DNA of 64,000 nucleotides from Actinomycetales bacterium (GTDB lineage: Bacteria; Actinomycetota; Actinomycetes; Actinomycetales; Cellulomonadaceae): the NCBI GenBank assembly GCA_020444245.1, contig JAHLLI010000019.1, positions 40,572-104,571 on the forward strand. Direction: 5' to 3'. The notes under the pieces are model-generated. The model saw only the letters and a list, made by a program, of their open reading frames with translations, did not search any database and had not been told where the DNA came from. A program made the translations under genes and the position numbers. This document shows, piece after piece, positions 1 through 9,211 of the stretch (position 1 is its first letter; every line of letters starts with the position of its first letter).

Positions 1-2
1 CG

Positions 3-257
3 TTGTCCGACGACCCCGACGCGGCCGACGCACCGGTGTTCGCGGGGCCCGTCTCGATCCTCCTGGGTCGTCAGGACTCCGCCGTCGGCTGGGTCGACCA
101 GCTCGGGTTCGTCGAGCGCTACCCGCACGCGAGCCTGGCCGTGCTCGACGCCGCGGGGCACAACCTCCAGATCGAGCAGGCCGGGCCGTTCGAGGCCCTC
201 ATGGTGGAGTGGCTCACGCGGGTCTCGCGCGCCGCCACGCGAGTAGCCTCGAGGTAG
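3..257 (+). CDS. Alpha/beta hydrolase, C-terminal part (cut by window edge)
   Basis: This is the last 84 codons of a gene that starts before the window. The visible part reads as the end of an alpha/beta-hydrolase fold: a strand and turn with ILLGRQDSAVG, where the acid residue usually lies, then DAAGHNLQIEQ, which carries the catalytic-type histidine, then a final helix. The first in-frame codon is TTG, but nothing upstream can be seen, so I do not take it as the real start. The substrate cannot be inferred. A beta-CASP hydrolase gene follows on the same strand after a 50-base gap with its own ribosome site. Confidence 0.7.
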   Translation: MSDDPDAADAPVFAGPVSILLGRQDSAVGWVDQLGFVERYPHASLAVLDAAGHNLQIEQAGPFEALMVEWLTRVSRAATRVASR

Positions 258-307
258 CGCCGGCGGCGGCGCGGGCGTGCCGGGCGCCGGTGGCGGAGGA
301 GCGCCCG

Positions 308-1681
308 ATGGCCACCACGCTGAGGTTCCTCGGTGCCGCCGGCACGGTCACGGGCAGCAAGACGCTGCTCGACACCGGCCGCTCCCAGGTGATGATCGAC
401 GCGGGACTCTTCCAGGGCCTGCGGGACCTGCGCCGCCGCAACTGGGAACCCCTCCCGTTGCCCGCCGCCGAGATCGACGCCGTCGTGCTCACGCACGCGC
501 ACCTCGACCACAGCGGGTACCTGCCCGCCCTGGTCGACCAGGGGTTCTCCGGTCCGATCGTCACGACCCGCTGGACCGCGGAGCTCGCCGAGATCGTGCT
601 GCGCGACAGCGCCCACCTGCAGGAGGAGGACGCCGCCTACGCCGCCACGGCGGGCTACTCGCGGCACGCGCAGCCCCGCCCGCTGTACGACTCCGCCGAC
701 GTCGCGCGGTGCCTGCCGCTGTTCCACCCGACCCCGCTCGGCACCACGGTGACGCCCTGCCCGGACGTGCAGGTCCGGCTCCAGTCGGCCGGCCACATCC
801 TCGGCTCGGCGACCGCCTTCGTCGAGGCGGCGGGGCGGCGCGTCGTGGTCAGCGGCGACCTCGGCCGCCCGTCCCACCCCCTGCTGGCGCCACCCCTCCC
901 GCCGCCCGCGTGCGACGCCATCGTGGTGGAGTCCACCTACGGCGACCGCACCCACGCCGGCGACGACCTCGCCACCCTCGCCGACGTCGTCACCCGCACC
1001 ATCGACCGCGGCGGCTCGGTGGTCATCCCGTCCTTCGCCGTCGACCGGACGGAGGTCGTGCTCGTCGCCCTGCGCCGGCTCGCCGAGCAGGGCCGCATCC
1101 CGAACGTGCCGGTGTACGTGGACAGCCCCATGGCGCTCAGCGCGCTCGCGGTCTACCGGCGCGCGCTCGCCGAGGGCGACCCAGAGCTGCGCCCCGGCCT
1201 CGGCGGTCCCGACGTGTTCGACGCGGGCGAGCTGCGCGAGGCGCACACCGCGCAGGAGTCGCGCGCGCTCGACCCACCGCCCCAGCCGAGCATCGTCATC
1301 TCCGCGTCGGGCATGGCGACCGGCGGTCGCGTGGTGCACCACCTCAAGCAGCTGCTGCCGGACCGCCGCAACGCCGTGGTGCTCGTCGGGTACCAGGCCG
1401 AGGGCACCCGCGGCCGCGACCTGACCGAGGGCGCCAGGCAGCTCAAGATGCACGGGCACTACGTCGCGGTGCGGGCCGAGGTCGTCGCCCTGCACGCCTT
1501 CTCGGTGCACGCCGACGCCGGCGAGATCCTCGACTGGCTGCGCGGCACACCCGAGCCGCCGGAGGTGGTCTACGTCGTGCACGGCGAGCCCCGGAGCTCC
1601 GCGGCCCTCGCGGAGCGGGTGCGCGACGAGCTGGGCTGGGTCGCCGTGGTGCCCAGGGACGGCGAGCTCGTCCACCTCTGA
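308..1681 (+). CDS. MBL-fold / beta-CASP metallo-hydrolase (RNA-processing exonuclease type)
   Basis: A 457-residue protein of the metallo-beta-lactamase superfamily with a beta-CASP insert, the architecture of CPSF73/Ysh1-like RNA nucleases. The zinc motif HAHLDH is at residues 63-68. Further on come a GHILGSA stretch, a DSPMA segment of the beta-CASP domain, SASGMATGGR, and HAFSVHADAGE near the C-terminus, all usual for the family. The start is the ATG at 308, with GGAGGA about 8 bases upstream; in-frame codons further upstream lack a ribosome site. In bacteria such proteins are often called exonucleases of the beta-lactamase fold, but the RNA substrate of this one is unknown. Confidence 0.88.
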   Translation: MATTLRFLGAAGTVTGSKTLLDTGRSQVMIDAGLFQGLRDLRRRNWEPLPLPAAEIDAVVLTHAHLDHSGYLPALVDQGFSGPIVTTRWTAELAEIVLRDSAHLQEEDAAYAATAGYSRHAQPRPLYDSADVARCLPLFHPTPLGTTVTPCPDVQVRLQSAGHILGSATAFVEAAGRRVVVSGDLGRPSHPLLAPPLPPPACDAIVVESTYGDRTHAGDDLATLADVVTRTIDRGGSVVIPSFAVDRTEVVLVALRRLAEQGRIPNVPVYVDSPMALSALAVYRRALAEGDPELRPGLGGPDVFDAGELREAHTAQESRALDPPPQPSIVISASGMATGGRVVHHLKQLLPDRRNAVVLVGYQAEGTRGRDLTEGARQLKMHGHYVAVRAEVVALHAFSVHADAGEILDWLRGTPEPPEVVYVVHGEPRSSAALAERVRDELGWVAVVPRDGELVHL

Positions 1682-1787
1682 GCGCTCCGGGCCCGAGGGC
1701 GCGTGGCGGGTCGCAAGGTCCCATGCGGGTGCCGGTGCGGCGCGACTAGCGTCGCTGTGACCCCGCTGAGCACCGTCGGAGGCCGCG

Positions 1788-2720
1788 ATGCCGCAGCGTC
1801 ACGCTGCACCCGGGTCGGACCTGGCCCGATCCATCACCCGCCGCGCGAGCAGGCAGTCGTACCTGACCATCCGGACGCTCGCCGACCCGGCGTACCGGGC
1901 CGACGCCTACGCGCTGTACGCCTACTTCCGGTGGCTCGACGACGAGATCGACGAGCGGCTCACGACGCCCGACGCGCGGCTGGCCCTCGTCGAGCGCCAG
2001 CGCGGCCTGGTCGCCGCCGCGTCCGCCGGCGCACCGCTGCCCGCGCTCGACCCGCACGAGGTCCTGCTCGCCTCGCTGCTCCTCGCGGACGGCCGTCCGC
2101 GCCGGGACGCGGGCGGTGCGCTCGCGTCGGTCACCGCGATGCTCGACGTCATGGAGTTCGACGCCCGGCGCCGGGGCCGTGCGGCCGGCGCCGCGGAGCT
2201 CGACCGCTACACCGACGACCTCGCCGTCGCGGTCACCGAGGCGCTGCACCACTGCATCGGCCACGGCTGCGCCGCCCCCACCGACGAGACCCGCTACGTC
2301 GCGGTGCGCGGCGCACACGTCGCCCACATGCTCCGTGACCTGCGCGAGGACCTCCGCGCCGGCTACGTCAACGTCCCGGCCGAGGTCGTCGGCGACCGCG
2401 AGCCGACCGCTGGAGCGCTGTGCACGCCAGCGCTGTGCGACTGGGTCCGCGAGCGCGTCGACCTCGCGCGCGAGAACTTCCGGGTCGGCCGGGAGTACCT
2501 CGCGCGGCTCGAGAGCCGCCGGTGCCGCCTGGCCGGGCACGCCTACCTGGCGCGGTTCGAGTGGGTGCTCGACACCGTCGAGAGCGACGGCTACCTGCTG
2601 CGCGAGTGCTACCCGGAGCGCCGGACCGTGCGGGGCGGGCTCGCCATCGCGCGCCGCGCGGTGGGCTCGGCGCTCGGGGCGCGACCGGAGACCCACGAGC
2701 TCGTGCGGAGCGTCGGGTGA
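1788..2720 (+). CDS. crtB: Phytoene/squalene synthase family protein
   Basis: A 310-residue trans-isoprenyl diphosphate synthase. It should join two C20 (or C15) prenyl diphosphates head to head, the first committed step to carotenoids (or squalene). The first aspartate-rich motif DDEID lies at residues 51-55. The second appears as DLREDLRAGYVNVP near residue 190, the usual place for the Mg-diphosphate site. GGAGG lies 5 bases before the ATG. The stop overlaps the start of the desaturase gene, so the two are almost certainly translated together. No geranylgeranyl diphosphate synthase or cyclase lies nearby in the window. The symbol is by family; a C30 substrate cannot be excluded. Confidence 0.85.
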   Translation: MPQRHAAPGSDLARSITRRASRQSYLTIRTLADPAYRADAYALYAYFRWLDDEIDERLTTPDARLALVERQRGLVAAASAGAPLPALDPHEVLLASLLLADGRPRRDAGGALASVTAMLDVMEFDARRRGRAAGAAELDRYTDDLAVAVTEALHHCIGHGCAAPTDETRYVAVRGAHVAHMLRDLREDLRAGYVNVPAEVVGDREPTAGALCTPALCDWVRERVDLARENFRVGREYLARLESRRCRLAGHAYLARFEWVLDTVESDGYLLRECYPERRTVRGGLAIARRAVGSALGARPETHELVRSVG

Positions 2721-4255
2721 GCCGCCCGCACGTCGTGGTGATCGGCGCCGGTGTCGGTGGGCTCAGTGCGGCGATCCACCTGGCCCGACGGGGGATGCGC
2801 GTCACCGTCGTGGAGAAGAACGCCACGCCCGGCGGGCGGCTGGGCAGCTACGAGCGCGACGGCCACGTGTTCCCCACCGGGCCGACGCTGCTGATCATGC
2901 CGCTGCTCTACCGCAGCGAGCTCGCCGCGCTGGGCGCCGACCTCGACGCGGACCTCCAGCCGCAACGCGTCGACCCGTCGTACCGGATCGTGTTCGACGA
3001 CGGCGAGCGCCTGGACATGACCTCCGACCTCGCGGCGCTGAGCGCGCAGCTCGACGCCATGGAGCCGGGCGCGTCCGGCGGGCTGCTGCGCTACCTGGAC
3101 GAGGGGCGCCGGCACTACCACCTGGGCATGCCCAGGCTCGTCGAGCGGGACTTCCGGCGGGCGCGCGACTTCTTCCGCCCCGCCAACGCGGCGCTGATGT
3201 TCCAGGTGCACGCGCTGGCGCCGCACTACCGGCACATGAGCGCGTTCTTCGACTCCCCGCGGCTGCGTGCGGCGTTCACGTTCCAGGACGTCTACATGGG
3301 CCTGAGCCCGTTCCACGCGCCGGCGACGTTCTCGCTCACGCCGTACAGCGAGCTCGCGCACGGGGTCTGGTACCCGCGCGGCGGGATGACCCGGCTGACC
3401 GACGTGCTCGTCGGGCTCGCCGAGGAAGCCGGCGTCGAGATCGTGTGCGGCGAACCCGTGCAGCGGATCGAGGTCGCGGGGTCCGTCGCTCAAGGCGTGG
3501 TGCTGGCCGACGGCCGGCTGCTCGCGGCAGACGTGGTGCTCGCGAACGCCGACCTGCCCTACGTCTACCGGGACCTGCTGCCCGCCGGACCTGCCGACCG
3601 GCTCGCCGCCGCCGCGGTGAGCCGGCGCCGGTTCGCCGGCTCGGCGATCAGCTTCTTCTGGGCGCTGGACCGGCCGGTCCCGCAGCTGGGCCCGCACACC
3701 CTCGTGCTGGCCGACGACTACCGGGAGAACTTCGACCGGATCGACCGCAACGAGCCGCTGCCCGACCTGCCGAGCGTCTACCTGCACGCCCCGGCCCGGC
3801 TCGACCCCGCCGCTGCTCCACCGGGGCGCGACACGGTCGTCGCCGTGGTCCCCACCGGACACATGGCCTACGACGGCCGCGACCCGGCCCGGCAGGCACG
3901 TGAGGCCGAGACCTGGGACGTGGCCCGGCGCCGCGCGCGTGAGGCGGTCCTCGCCCGGCTCGCCCTGCTCGGGGTCGCCGACGTCGACGCACACCTGCTC
4001 CACGAAGGGACCGCGACGCCGCTGACCTGGCGGTCGGAGCACAACCTGGTGCGGGGCGCGACGCACGGGCTCGCGCACACGGTGACCCAGCTCGCCTACC
4101 TGCGGCCGCACAACAGGCACGCGCGGTACCGCAACCTGTACTTCGCGGGTGCGTCGACGCACCCGGGGACCGGCGTCCCGACCGCACTCGTCTCGGGTCG
4201 GCTGGCCGCGGAGCGCATCGCGGACGAGCAGCAGGCTGCGGCGCCGGCCGGGTAG
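2717..4255 (+). CDS. crtI: Phytoene desaturase-type FAD oxidoreductase
   Basis: A 512-residue CrtI-type flavoprotein expected to introduce double bonds into phytoene or diapophytoene, the product of the gene before it. The N-terminus carries the dinucleotide-binding pattern GAGVGG (residues 10-15) followed by an acidic strand end and PGGRLGSYERDG. The C-terminus has the family signature NLYFAGASTHPGTGVPTA. The start is the GTG at 2717, which overlaps the crtB stop by four bases and leads straight into the FAD-binding strand; in-frame codons further upstream lie inside crtB. Number of desaturations and end product are not readable from sequence. Confidence 0.87.
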   Translation: MSRPHVVVIGAGVGGLSAAIHLARRGMRVTVVEKNATPGGRLGSYERDGHVFPTGPTLLIMPLLYRSELAALGADLDADLQPQRVDPSYRIVFDDGERLDMTSDLAALSAQLDAMEPGASGGLLRYLDEGRRHYHLGMPRLVERDFRRARDFFRPANAALMFQVHALAPHYRHMSAFFDSPRLRAAFTFQDVYMGLSPFHAPATFSLTPYSELAHGVWYPRGGMTRLTDVLVGLAEEAGVEIVCGEPVQRIEVAGSVAQGVVLADGRLLAADVVLANADLPYVYRDLLPAGPADRLAAAAVSRRRFAGSAISFFWALDRPVPQLGPHTLVLADDYRENFDRIDRNEPLPDLPSVYLHAPARLDPAAAPPGRDTVVAVVPTGHMAYDGRDPARQAREAETWDVARRRAREAVLARLALLGVADVDAHLLHEGTATPLTWRSEHNLVRGATHGLAHTVTQLAYLRPHNRHARYRNLYFAGASTHPGTGVPTALVSGRLAAERIADEQQAAAPAG

Positions 4256-4342
4256 GGGCCGTCCGCCACCACGCCCGTGCCGCGACGACGTCCCGCAGGG
4301 AGGTCCGCCGAGGTCTGGGCGCGTGCCCGTCGTGCGGGACGC

Positions 4343-4579
4343 TCAGTCCTCCGGGACCGGTGAGACCCGGCAGCCGTGCACGCCGCACACGGCGTACGCG
4401 ATGGGCCCGATGAAGCTCACCCCGATCAGCGCGGCCCACAAGCGCTTGGTGCCCTTGAGGTGCGTGGCCGGTCGGACGGCCAGGTCGGCCCAGGCGGTCG
4501 CCGCCATCGAGAGCTCGATGGCCGCGGCGACGAGGAGCGCCGTGCGACTGCGAGGGGTGAGGTCCCGCCACTTCTTCAT
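4343..4579 (-). CDS. Small membrane protein, PLDc_N-like
   Basis: A 78-residue protein with two predicted membrane segments: TALLVAAAIELSMAATAWADL, and a second with LWAALIGVSFIGPIAYAVCG. The second resembles the PLDc_N domain, a short two-helix module found alone or at the N-terminus of cardiolipin-synthase-like phospholipase D proteins. Here it stands alone, so it has no catalytic part. The start is the ATG at 4579, preceded by GGAGGGA at good spacing, so the longer upstream reading is not needed. It is convergent with crtI. Function unknown. Confidence 0.65.
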   Translation of the reverse strand: MKKWRDLTPRSRTALLVAAAIELSMAATAWADLAVRPATHLKGTKRLWAALIGVSFIGPIAYAVCGVHGCRVSPVPED

Positions 4580-4730
4580 GATCGGCTCCCTCCGGGTTCC
4601 GATGGCTCCAGAGTCGCGCCGGGCATGATCGGGGGCGAGAGGCCAAGGTCCCTGCACAGGTGGCTCGGCGACCGGCCGCCAGGGCCGAAGGTCCGGAGTG
4701 CGTGGCCCGGCGCTGCGGGGCGTGGTGCGC

Positions 4731-5768
4731 TCAGTAGTCGACGGCGCAGGTGGTGAAGGTGAACGACTGCGTCCCGGCGATCGTCGACGGGGCGGTGGAC
4801 GTCACGGTGAAGGTCGTGGGACTCGTCTGGGTCCGGGCGACCATCCACTCGGTCACGCCGTAGGTCCACGCGTCGCGCACGCCGCCGCCCTCGGCGAGCC
4901 GCGCGATCGCCGGGGCCATGTCGACCTGGGCGGTCCAGCCGACGTAGAACTGGGACGTGCCGTTGCCGGTCACGGTCGTGTCGAGGCAGGCCCACGTGGT
5001 GGTCCACTGCGTCGCGCTCGGTGCGGTCTGCACGGTGTACGCCGACGGGGTGTCCACGCCGGCCGGCAGCGACCAGTCGCACACCTCGACCCGGTAGGAC
5101 TGCCCCGCGACGATGGTCCGCCGACCGCCGTTGTTGGTGCCCTCGACCCCCGCGAAGCCGGGGGAGGGCTGGTTGGGCGCGATCCGGTACCGCCAGCCGT
5201 CGCTGCCGGCGAGCTGGAGGGTGTGGTGGCTCGCCCCGTTGAACGGGGGCTGGGACAGGTCGATCGTCAGGCCCCACACCACAGGGACGGAGGAGGTCGT
5301 GGTCACGGTGCCGTGGAAGCAGGCCTGCGTCGGGTTGTTCGACACCAGGTCCCACGTCACCTCGGTCAGGGTGGTGTCCGGGTTCGCGGGGTAGACGGGG
5401 CCCGGGGTGGGCGCCGCGTAGGCGACAGCGAGCGGCCACCCGGCGACCGTCGCGACCGCCGAGGTCGCGCCGGACGTGGTGACCGGGACGGTGGCGACCG
5501 CGCCCGAGACCGTCGCCGAGCCGGAGGCCACCGCGCTGCCCGAGGACGTCAGCGTGGTGAGCTGCACGGGCATCCCGTCGCACGCGGTGGACGCGAGCGT
5601 GACCGTCACCGTCCCGGCGGCCGCGACCGCGCTCGCGCCGCCCGGGCAGGGATGCGTCGCGGACGTCGCCGTGATGCCGCGACCCGTCACGGTGAGCGAG
5701 GAGGCGGCGGCCAGCCCCACGCCGACGGCGAGGAGCGCCACCCCCACGAGCACGAACACCCGGCGCAC
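4731..5768 (-). CDS. Secreted protein of unknown function
   Basis: A 345-residue protein with a signal peptide (MRRVFVLVGVALLAVGVGLAAAS). After it comes a Ser/Thr/Val/Ala-rich region (to about residue 115), then a beta-rich domain with aromatic residues and scattered cysteines (ACFHG, VCDW, WACLD, TTCAVDY at the end) that could form disulfides outside the cell. The look is that of a cell-surface or carbohydrate-contacting beta-sandwich, but I do not recognise a named family. The start is a GTG with GGCGGAGG just upstream. The cysteine near the last residue is unusual. No neighbour gives a clue to its role. Confidence 0.6.
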   Translation of the reverse strand: MRRVFVLVGVALLAVGVGLAAASSLTVTGRGITATSATHPCPGGASAVAAAGTVTVTLASTACDGMPVQLTTLTSSGSAVASGSATVSGAVATVPVTTSGATSAVATVAGWPLAVAYAAPTPGPVYPANPDTTLTEVTWDLVSNNPTQACFHGTVTTTSSVPVVWGLTIDLSQPPFNGASHHTLQLAGSDGWRYRIAPNQPSPGFAGVEGTNNGGRRTIVAGQSYRVEVCDWSLPAGVDTPSAYTVQTAPSATQWTTTWACLDTTVTGNGTSQFYVGWTAQVDMAPAIARLAEGGGVRDAWTYGVTEWMVARTQTSPTTFTVTSTAPSTIAGTQSFTFTTCAVDY

Positions 5769-5951
5769 GGCGCCTCCGCCTCACCACGCAGGTCCACTGG
5801 CGCACCATGGTAGGGCGGTGTGGCCACGTGCACGGACCTCTCACGCCGCGCACAGATCGCCCACAGGTGTGGTGGCACCTGCACATGATCGTCCCGAGGC
5901 CCTCGCGCAGGTCCGCAGACAGCGGGCCCGCCCGGTTCCTAGCGTGAGGGC

Positions 5952-7499
5952 ATGTCCGCCGCGTCCCCGCCGCCACCCCCACCACCGGCCCCGGCCCCGG
6001 GAGCCTGGTCGCCGCCCAGGCGGCCGGCGCCGGCCGCCTGGGGGCCCCGCCCGCCCGGCCCGTGGCAGGTCGCGGCCACCCAGGTCTGGCGCGACGGCAG
6101 CCGCCCTCTGCCGCGGGCGGCCCTGGCCGGCGGCGCGGTCGCCGGCGTCGTGGGCGGTGCGCTGCTGGTCGGCCACCGTCCGGGTCTGGGCGCGGCACTG
6201 GTGGCGCTGGCCGCCTGGATCCCGGCGGCCGGGGTGCTGGTACGGCGCCGGGCCTGGGGCGACCTGACCACCGCGACCCTCGCGGTCGCGCTGCTGGCCA
6301 CGGTCGCGCTCCGCGACGCCACGTGGGTGGTCGGCATCGCCGCGACGACCGGCGTCGCGGCGATGCTGGTCGCGGTCACCGGGGCGCGGCACACGCGGGC
6401 CGTGCTGCTGGCCCCCGTGGCGGCGGTGCTCGGCGGCCTGCGGCTGCTGCCGGGCACCACCCGGCTCGCGCGACGGGCCGTCGGGCTGCGTCGTGAGGTG
6501 GTGCTGCGGGTGCTGAGGTCCGCGGCCCTGACGCTCGTGGTCGTGGTGGTGTTCGGGGCGCTGTTCGCCAGCGCCGACGCGGTGTTCGCCGCGTACCTGC
6601 CGCGGCCGGACCTGGGCCGGCTCCCGGCGAACCTCGTGGTCGGAGCCATGGTGGGCCTGGCCGCGCTCGCTGCCGCGCACCTGGCCGTGGCGCCCCCCGC
6701 ATGGCCCGGGCCGACCGCTGCCGCGCGGGCGCGGCTCGCCGACTGGCTCGCGCCGGTCGTGGCCCTGGACCTGGTGGTGGCGGCCTTCCTCGCGGTGCAG
6801 GTGGGCGGACTGCTCGACGGCCACGCGCACGTGCTGGCCACGACCGGGCTGACCTACGCGCAGTACGCCCGCGCCGGCTTCGGACAGCTGGTGGTCGCCA
6901 CCGCGCTGACCCTGGTGGTGGTCGCGGTCGCCGCCCGCCGCGCACCCCGGCAGACCCCCGCCGAGCGTCGGCTGACCGGCGCGGCACTGGGTGTGCTCTG
7001 CGTCGGGACGCTGGGCGTGGTCGCCTCCGCGCTGCGCCGGATGACGCTGTACGTCGACGCGTTCGGTCTCACCCGGCTGCGTCTGCTGGTGCTGGTCGCC
7101 GAGGTCGTGCTGGGTGTGCTGCTGGTCCTGGTCCTGGTGGCGGGCGTGCGCTGGCGGGCGGGCTGGTTGCCCAGGGCCGCGGTGCACGCGGTGGTGGTCG
7201 GGGTGGTGGCTCTGGTGCTCGCCAACCCGGACGCGCTCATCGTGCGCTTCGACGCGGCGGCGCAGGCTCCGCTGGACGTGGACTACCTGTCCGGGCTGTC
7301 CGCGGACGCGGTGCCCGCCGCGGCCACGGTGGACGAGCCGTTGCGCTCCTGCCTGCTCCAGCTCGCCGCGTCCGACCCGCCCGCCGACGACGGCTGGGTC
7401 TCGTGGAACGCGGGCCGCGCGGCCGCTGCGCGGGTGCTCGCCACCGACGTCCCGAGCGCCGGCGCGGACGCCTGCGACTTCGTGCTGAGCGGTGGGTGA
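5952..7499 (+). CDS. DUF4173/DUF4153-like polytopic membrane protein
   Basis: A 515-residue integral membrane protein with about ten hydrophobic helices after a proline-rich cytoplasmic N-terminus of some 40 residues. Family-like landmarks are FGALFASADAVFA in the middle, YARAGFGQL, and RRMTLYVDAFGLTRLR, which match the DUF4173 (formerly DUF4153) membrane family of actinobacteria. A soluble C-terminal tail of about 80 residues follows the last helix. Transcription is probably leaderless: TAGCGT lies at 5940-5945, exactly six bases before the ATG. Molecular function of the family is unknown. A glycosyltransferase gene follows on the same strand. Confidence 0.72.
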   Translation: MSAASPPPPPPPAPAPGAWSPPRRPAPAAWGPRPPGPWQVAATQVWRDGSRPLPRAALAGGAVAGVVGGALLVGHRPGLGAALVALAAWIPAAGVLVRRRAWGDLTTATLAVALLATVALRDATWVVGIAATTGVAAMLVAVTGARHTRAVLLAPVAAVLGGLRLLPGTTRLARRAVGLRREVVLRVLRSAALTLVVVVVFGALFASADAVFAAYLPRPDLGRLPANLVVGAMVGLAALAAAHLAVAPPAWPGPTAAARARLADWLAPVVALDLVVAAFLAVQVGGLLDGHAHVLATTGLTYAQYARAGFGQLVVATALTLVVVAVAARRAPRQTPAERRLTGAALGVLCVGTLGVVASALRRMTLYVDAFGLTRLRLLVLVAEVVLGVLLVLVLVAGVRWRAGWLPRAAVHAVVVGVVALVLANPDALIVRFDAAAQAPLDVDYLSGLSADAVPAAATVDEPLRSCLLQLAASDPPADDGWVSWNAGRAAAARVLATDVPSAGADACDFVLSGG

Positions 7500-7557
7500 C
7501 GCTCGGGTATCGTCGCGATGGCCGCGGTCCCCGCGGCACTACGCCGAAGGAGTGCGA

Positions 7558-8307
7558 GTGCTCGTCACTGTCCTGGTCCCCTCCTTCAACGAGTCAGGCA
7601 ACGTCGAGCCGCTGGTGCGCGGCCTGGAGGCGGCCCTCGACGGCATCGATGCCGACGTGCTCTACGTGGACGACTCCACCGACGACACCCCCGACGTGGT
7701 GCGGGGGGTCGCTGCCGGGGCAGGGCTCCCGCTGGCCGTCCACCACCGGGACCGAGGCGTCGGCGGGCTCTCCGGCGCGGTGGTCGAGGGGCTGCGGCGC
7801 GCTCGCGGGACGGTCGTCGTGGTGATGGACGGCGACCTGCAGCACCCGCCCGACGTGGTGCCGACGCTGATCGGCAGGATCGAGGCGGGCGCGGACATCG
7901 CGGTGGCCTCGAGGTACGTCCCCGAAGGGAACGCCGGGGGCCTGTCGTCGGCGGTCCGCCGTCTGGTCTCGACGTCGGCGACGGCGCTGTCGCGCGCGAC
8001 CCTGCCTCGGGCGCTCGCGGACTGCTCCGACCCGATGACCGGCTTCTTCGCGGTGCGTGCCGATCGCCTCAACCTCGAGCGCCTCGACCCGTCCGGCTTC
8101 AAGATCCTGCTGGAGATCCTGGCCACCCACGACCTGGCGGTCGCAGAGGTGCCGTTCACCTTCGGCCGGCGCTACGCCGGGGTCTCCAAGGCGACGATGC
8201 GCCAGGGCGTCCTCTTCCTGCGCCAGCTGCTGGCCCTGCGGAGGCTGGCCCGCCGCGGCGTGCCGGCCAAGGTCGGCGGTCAGCCGCCGAGCACGACGTC
8301 CGCGTAG
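7558..8307 (+). CDS. Family 2 glycosyltransferase (polyprenyl-phosphate mannose synthase type)
   Basis: A 249-residue GT-A fold glycosyltransferase, expected to move a sugar from a nucleotide donor to a polyprenyl phosphate at the cytoplasmic face of the membrane. It opens with VTVLVPSFNESGNVEPLV, has a nucleotide-contacting YVDDST, the metal-binding MDGDLQHPPD, and the DPMTGFFAVR and AGVSK segments typical of Dpm1/DPMS proteins. No membrane helices follow the catalytic domain. The start is the GTG at 7558, spaced correctly from AAGGAG; the GTG six bases earlier is too close to it. Its 3' end overlaps by 28 bases with the convergent nuclease gene. Confidence 0.82.
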   Translation: MLVTVLVPSFNESGNVEPLVRGLEAALDGIDADVLYVDDSTDDTPDVVRGVAAGAGLPLAVHHRDRGVGGLSGAVVEGLRRARGTVVVVMDGDLQHPPDVVPTLIGRIEAGADIAVASRYVPEGNAGGLSSAVRRLVSTSATALSRATLPRALADCSDPMTGFFAVRADRLNLERLDPSGFKILLEILATHDLAVAEVPFTFGRRYAGVSKATMRQGVLFLRQLLALRRLARRGVPAKVGGQPPSTTSA

Positions 8308-9104
8308 CCGCTGAGCTCGACGCCGTAGCCGGTGCGCGCGACCGCCGCGGCTGCCCGCGCGGCGGGCAGACGGTCGGCCGCGACGAGCGGGCCCAGGTCG
8401 AGCCCTGTCAGGTCGGCGAGGCGGCCGACGGGCACCTGGTAGGTCCGGTAGCCGCCGAGGTCCGGCTCCACTGCGGACGCCGCGCTGCCGAGCACGGCGT
8501 CCAGCAGCGCGCTCTGGTCCAGCAGGTACCCGGTGGCGGCCAGCGAGCCGTCCGCGCCGGTCCACGCCGCGACCTTCCAGAAGGCGCGTGGCAGCCGGCA
8601 GCCCCGGTACCCCGGGTCGTCGTCGGCGAGCACCGGACCGGTCAGGACGGTCAGCCGCGCCCCGGCGGCGTCGGCCGCGCCCAGCACGTAGTCCTCCAGC
8701 CCCAGCCACAGGTCCTTGCTCTGGTTGAACACCGCCACCTGCGGGGCGGCGTTGGCGTAGCTGAAGGTCTGCCGCGAGGCGAGTGCGGCCACCGCGGGCT
8801 CGCCCCAGCAGGGGTCGCGGCGCCGCACCAGGTGGCCACGGTCCAGGGGGTTGTCGGCGTACACCGCGGCACCGGTCTGCTGCTCGGCCGGCACCCGCGG
8901 GTCCAGGTGCCACCGCGCGCCCTCGCGCGGCACGTCGACCAGCGTCGCCCCGTCGATGTCGACGACGGCCGCCGCGGCCAGCCGGCGATCGGGCCGCAGC
9001 AGGACGGTGTGGTGGGTGGCCGGGAGCTCGACCACTGCGGCCGCGACGCTCGGCAGGGGCACCGTCGTGCCGAGGAACTCCGGATCCGCCCCCATGCGAC
9101 CCAT
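8280..9104 (-). CDS. DNA/RNA non-specific endonuclease (NucA/NUC1 type)
   Basis: A 274-residue protein of the beta-beta-alpha-metal nuclease family that cleaves single- and double-stranded nucleic acids. The active-site motif DRGH is at residues 88-91 (NPLDRGHLVRRRDPCWG), with the metal-side asparagine region FSYANAAPQVAVFNQ about 25 residues later. The N-terminal part runs as beta strands. I see no signal peptide, which is unusual because many relatives are exported; either it is cytoplasmic or it uses another route. The gene ends inside the 3' end of the glycosyltransferase gene. It is the last chromosomal gene before the integrated element. Confidence 0.78.
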   Translation of the reverse strand: MGRMGADPEFLGTTVPLPSVAAAVVELPATHHTVLLRPDRRLAAAAVVDIDGATLVDVPREGARWHLDPRVPAEQQTGAAVYADNPLDRGHLVRRRDPCWGEPAVAALASRQTFSYANAAPQVAVFNQSKDLWLGLEDYVLGAADAAGARLTVLTGPVLADDDPGYRGCRLPRAFWKVAAWTGADGSLAATGYLLDQSALLDAVLGSAASAVEPDLGGYRTYQVPVGRLADLTGLDLGPLVAADRLPAARAAAAVARTGYGVELSGYADVVLGG

Positions 9105-9156
9105 CGTCGCAGCGTCACGCCCGCCGTGGGACGCGCTCAGCGCTCGCGCTCCGCGT

Positions 9157-9200
9157 CGCGGCTCGGTTGGACCCTCTTGGGCTCGCCCGGCATCTTCGGG
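9157..9200. repeat. attL: left copy of 44-bp direct repeat
   Basis: 44 bases identical to 18,624-18,667 in the same orientation. Read on the minus strand this copy continues into six codons and a TGA at 9,137-9,139 (SR-DAERER-stop), which look like the displaced original 3' end of the LigD-type gene that now lies at the other end of the element. The pair therefore marks the integration site, with the core inside a protein-coding gene and not a tRNA. Confidence 0.93.
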
Positions 9201-9211
9201 GTGCCGACCTC

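Noticed and set aside
9157..9200. Integration at a tRNA or tmRNA gene
   Set aside because: The 44-bp core cannot fold as a tRNA end and lies inside a protein-coding frame.
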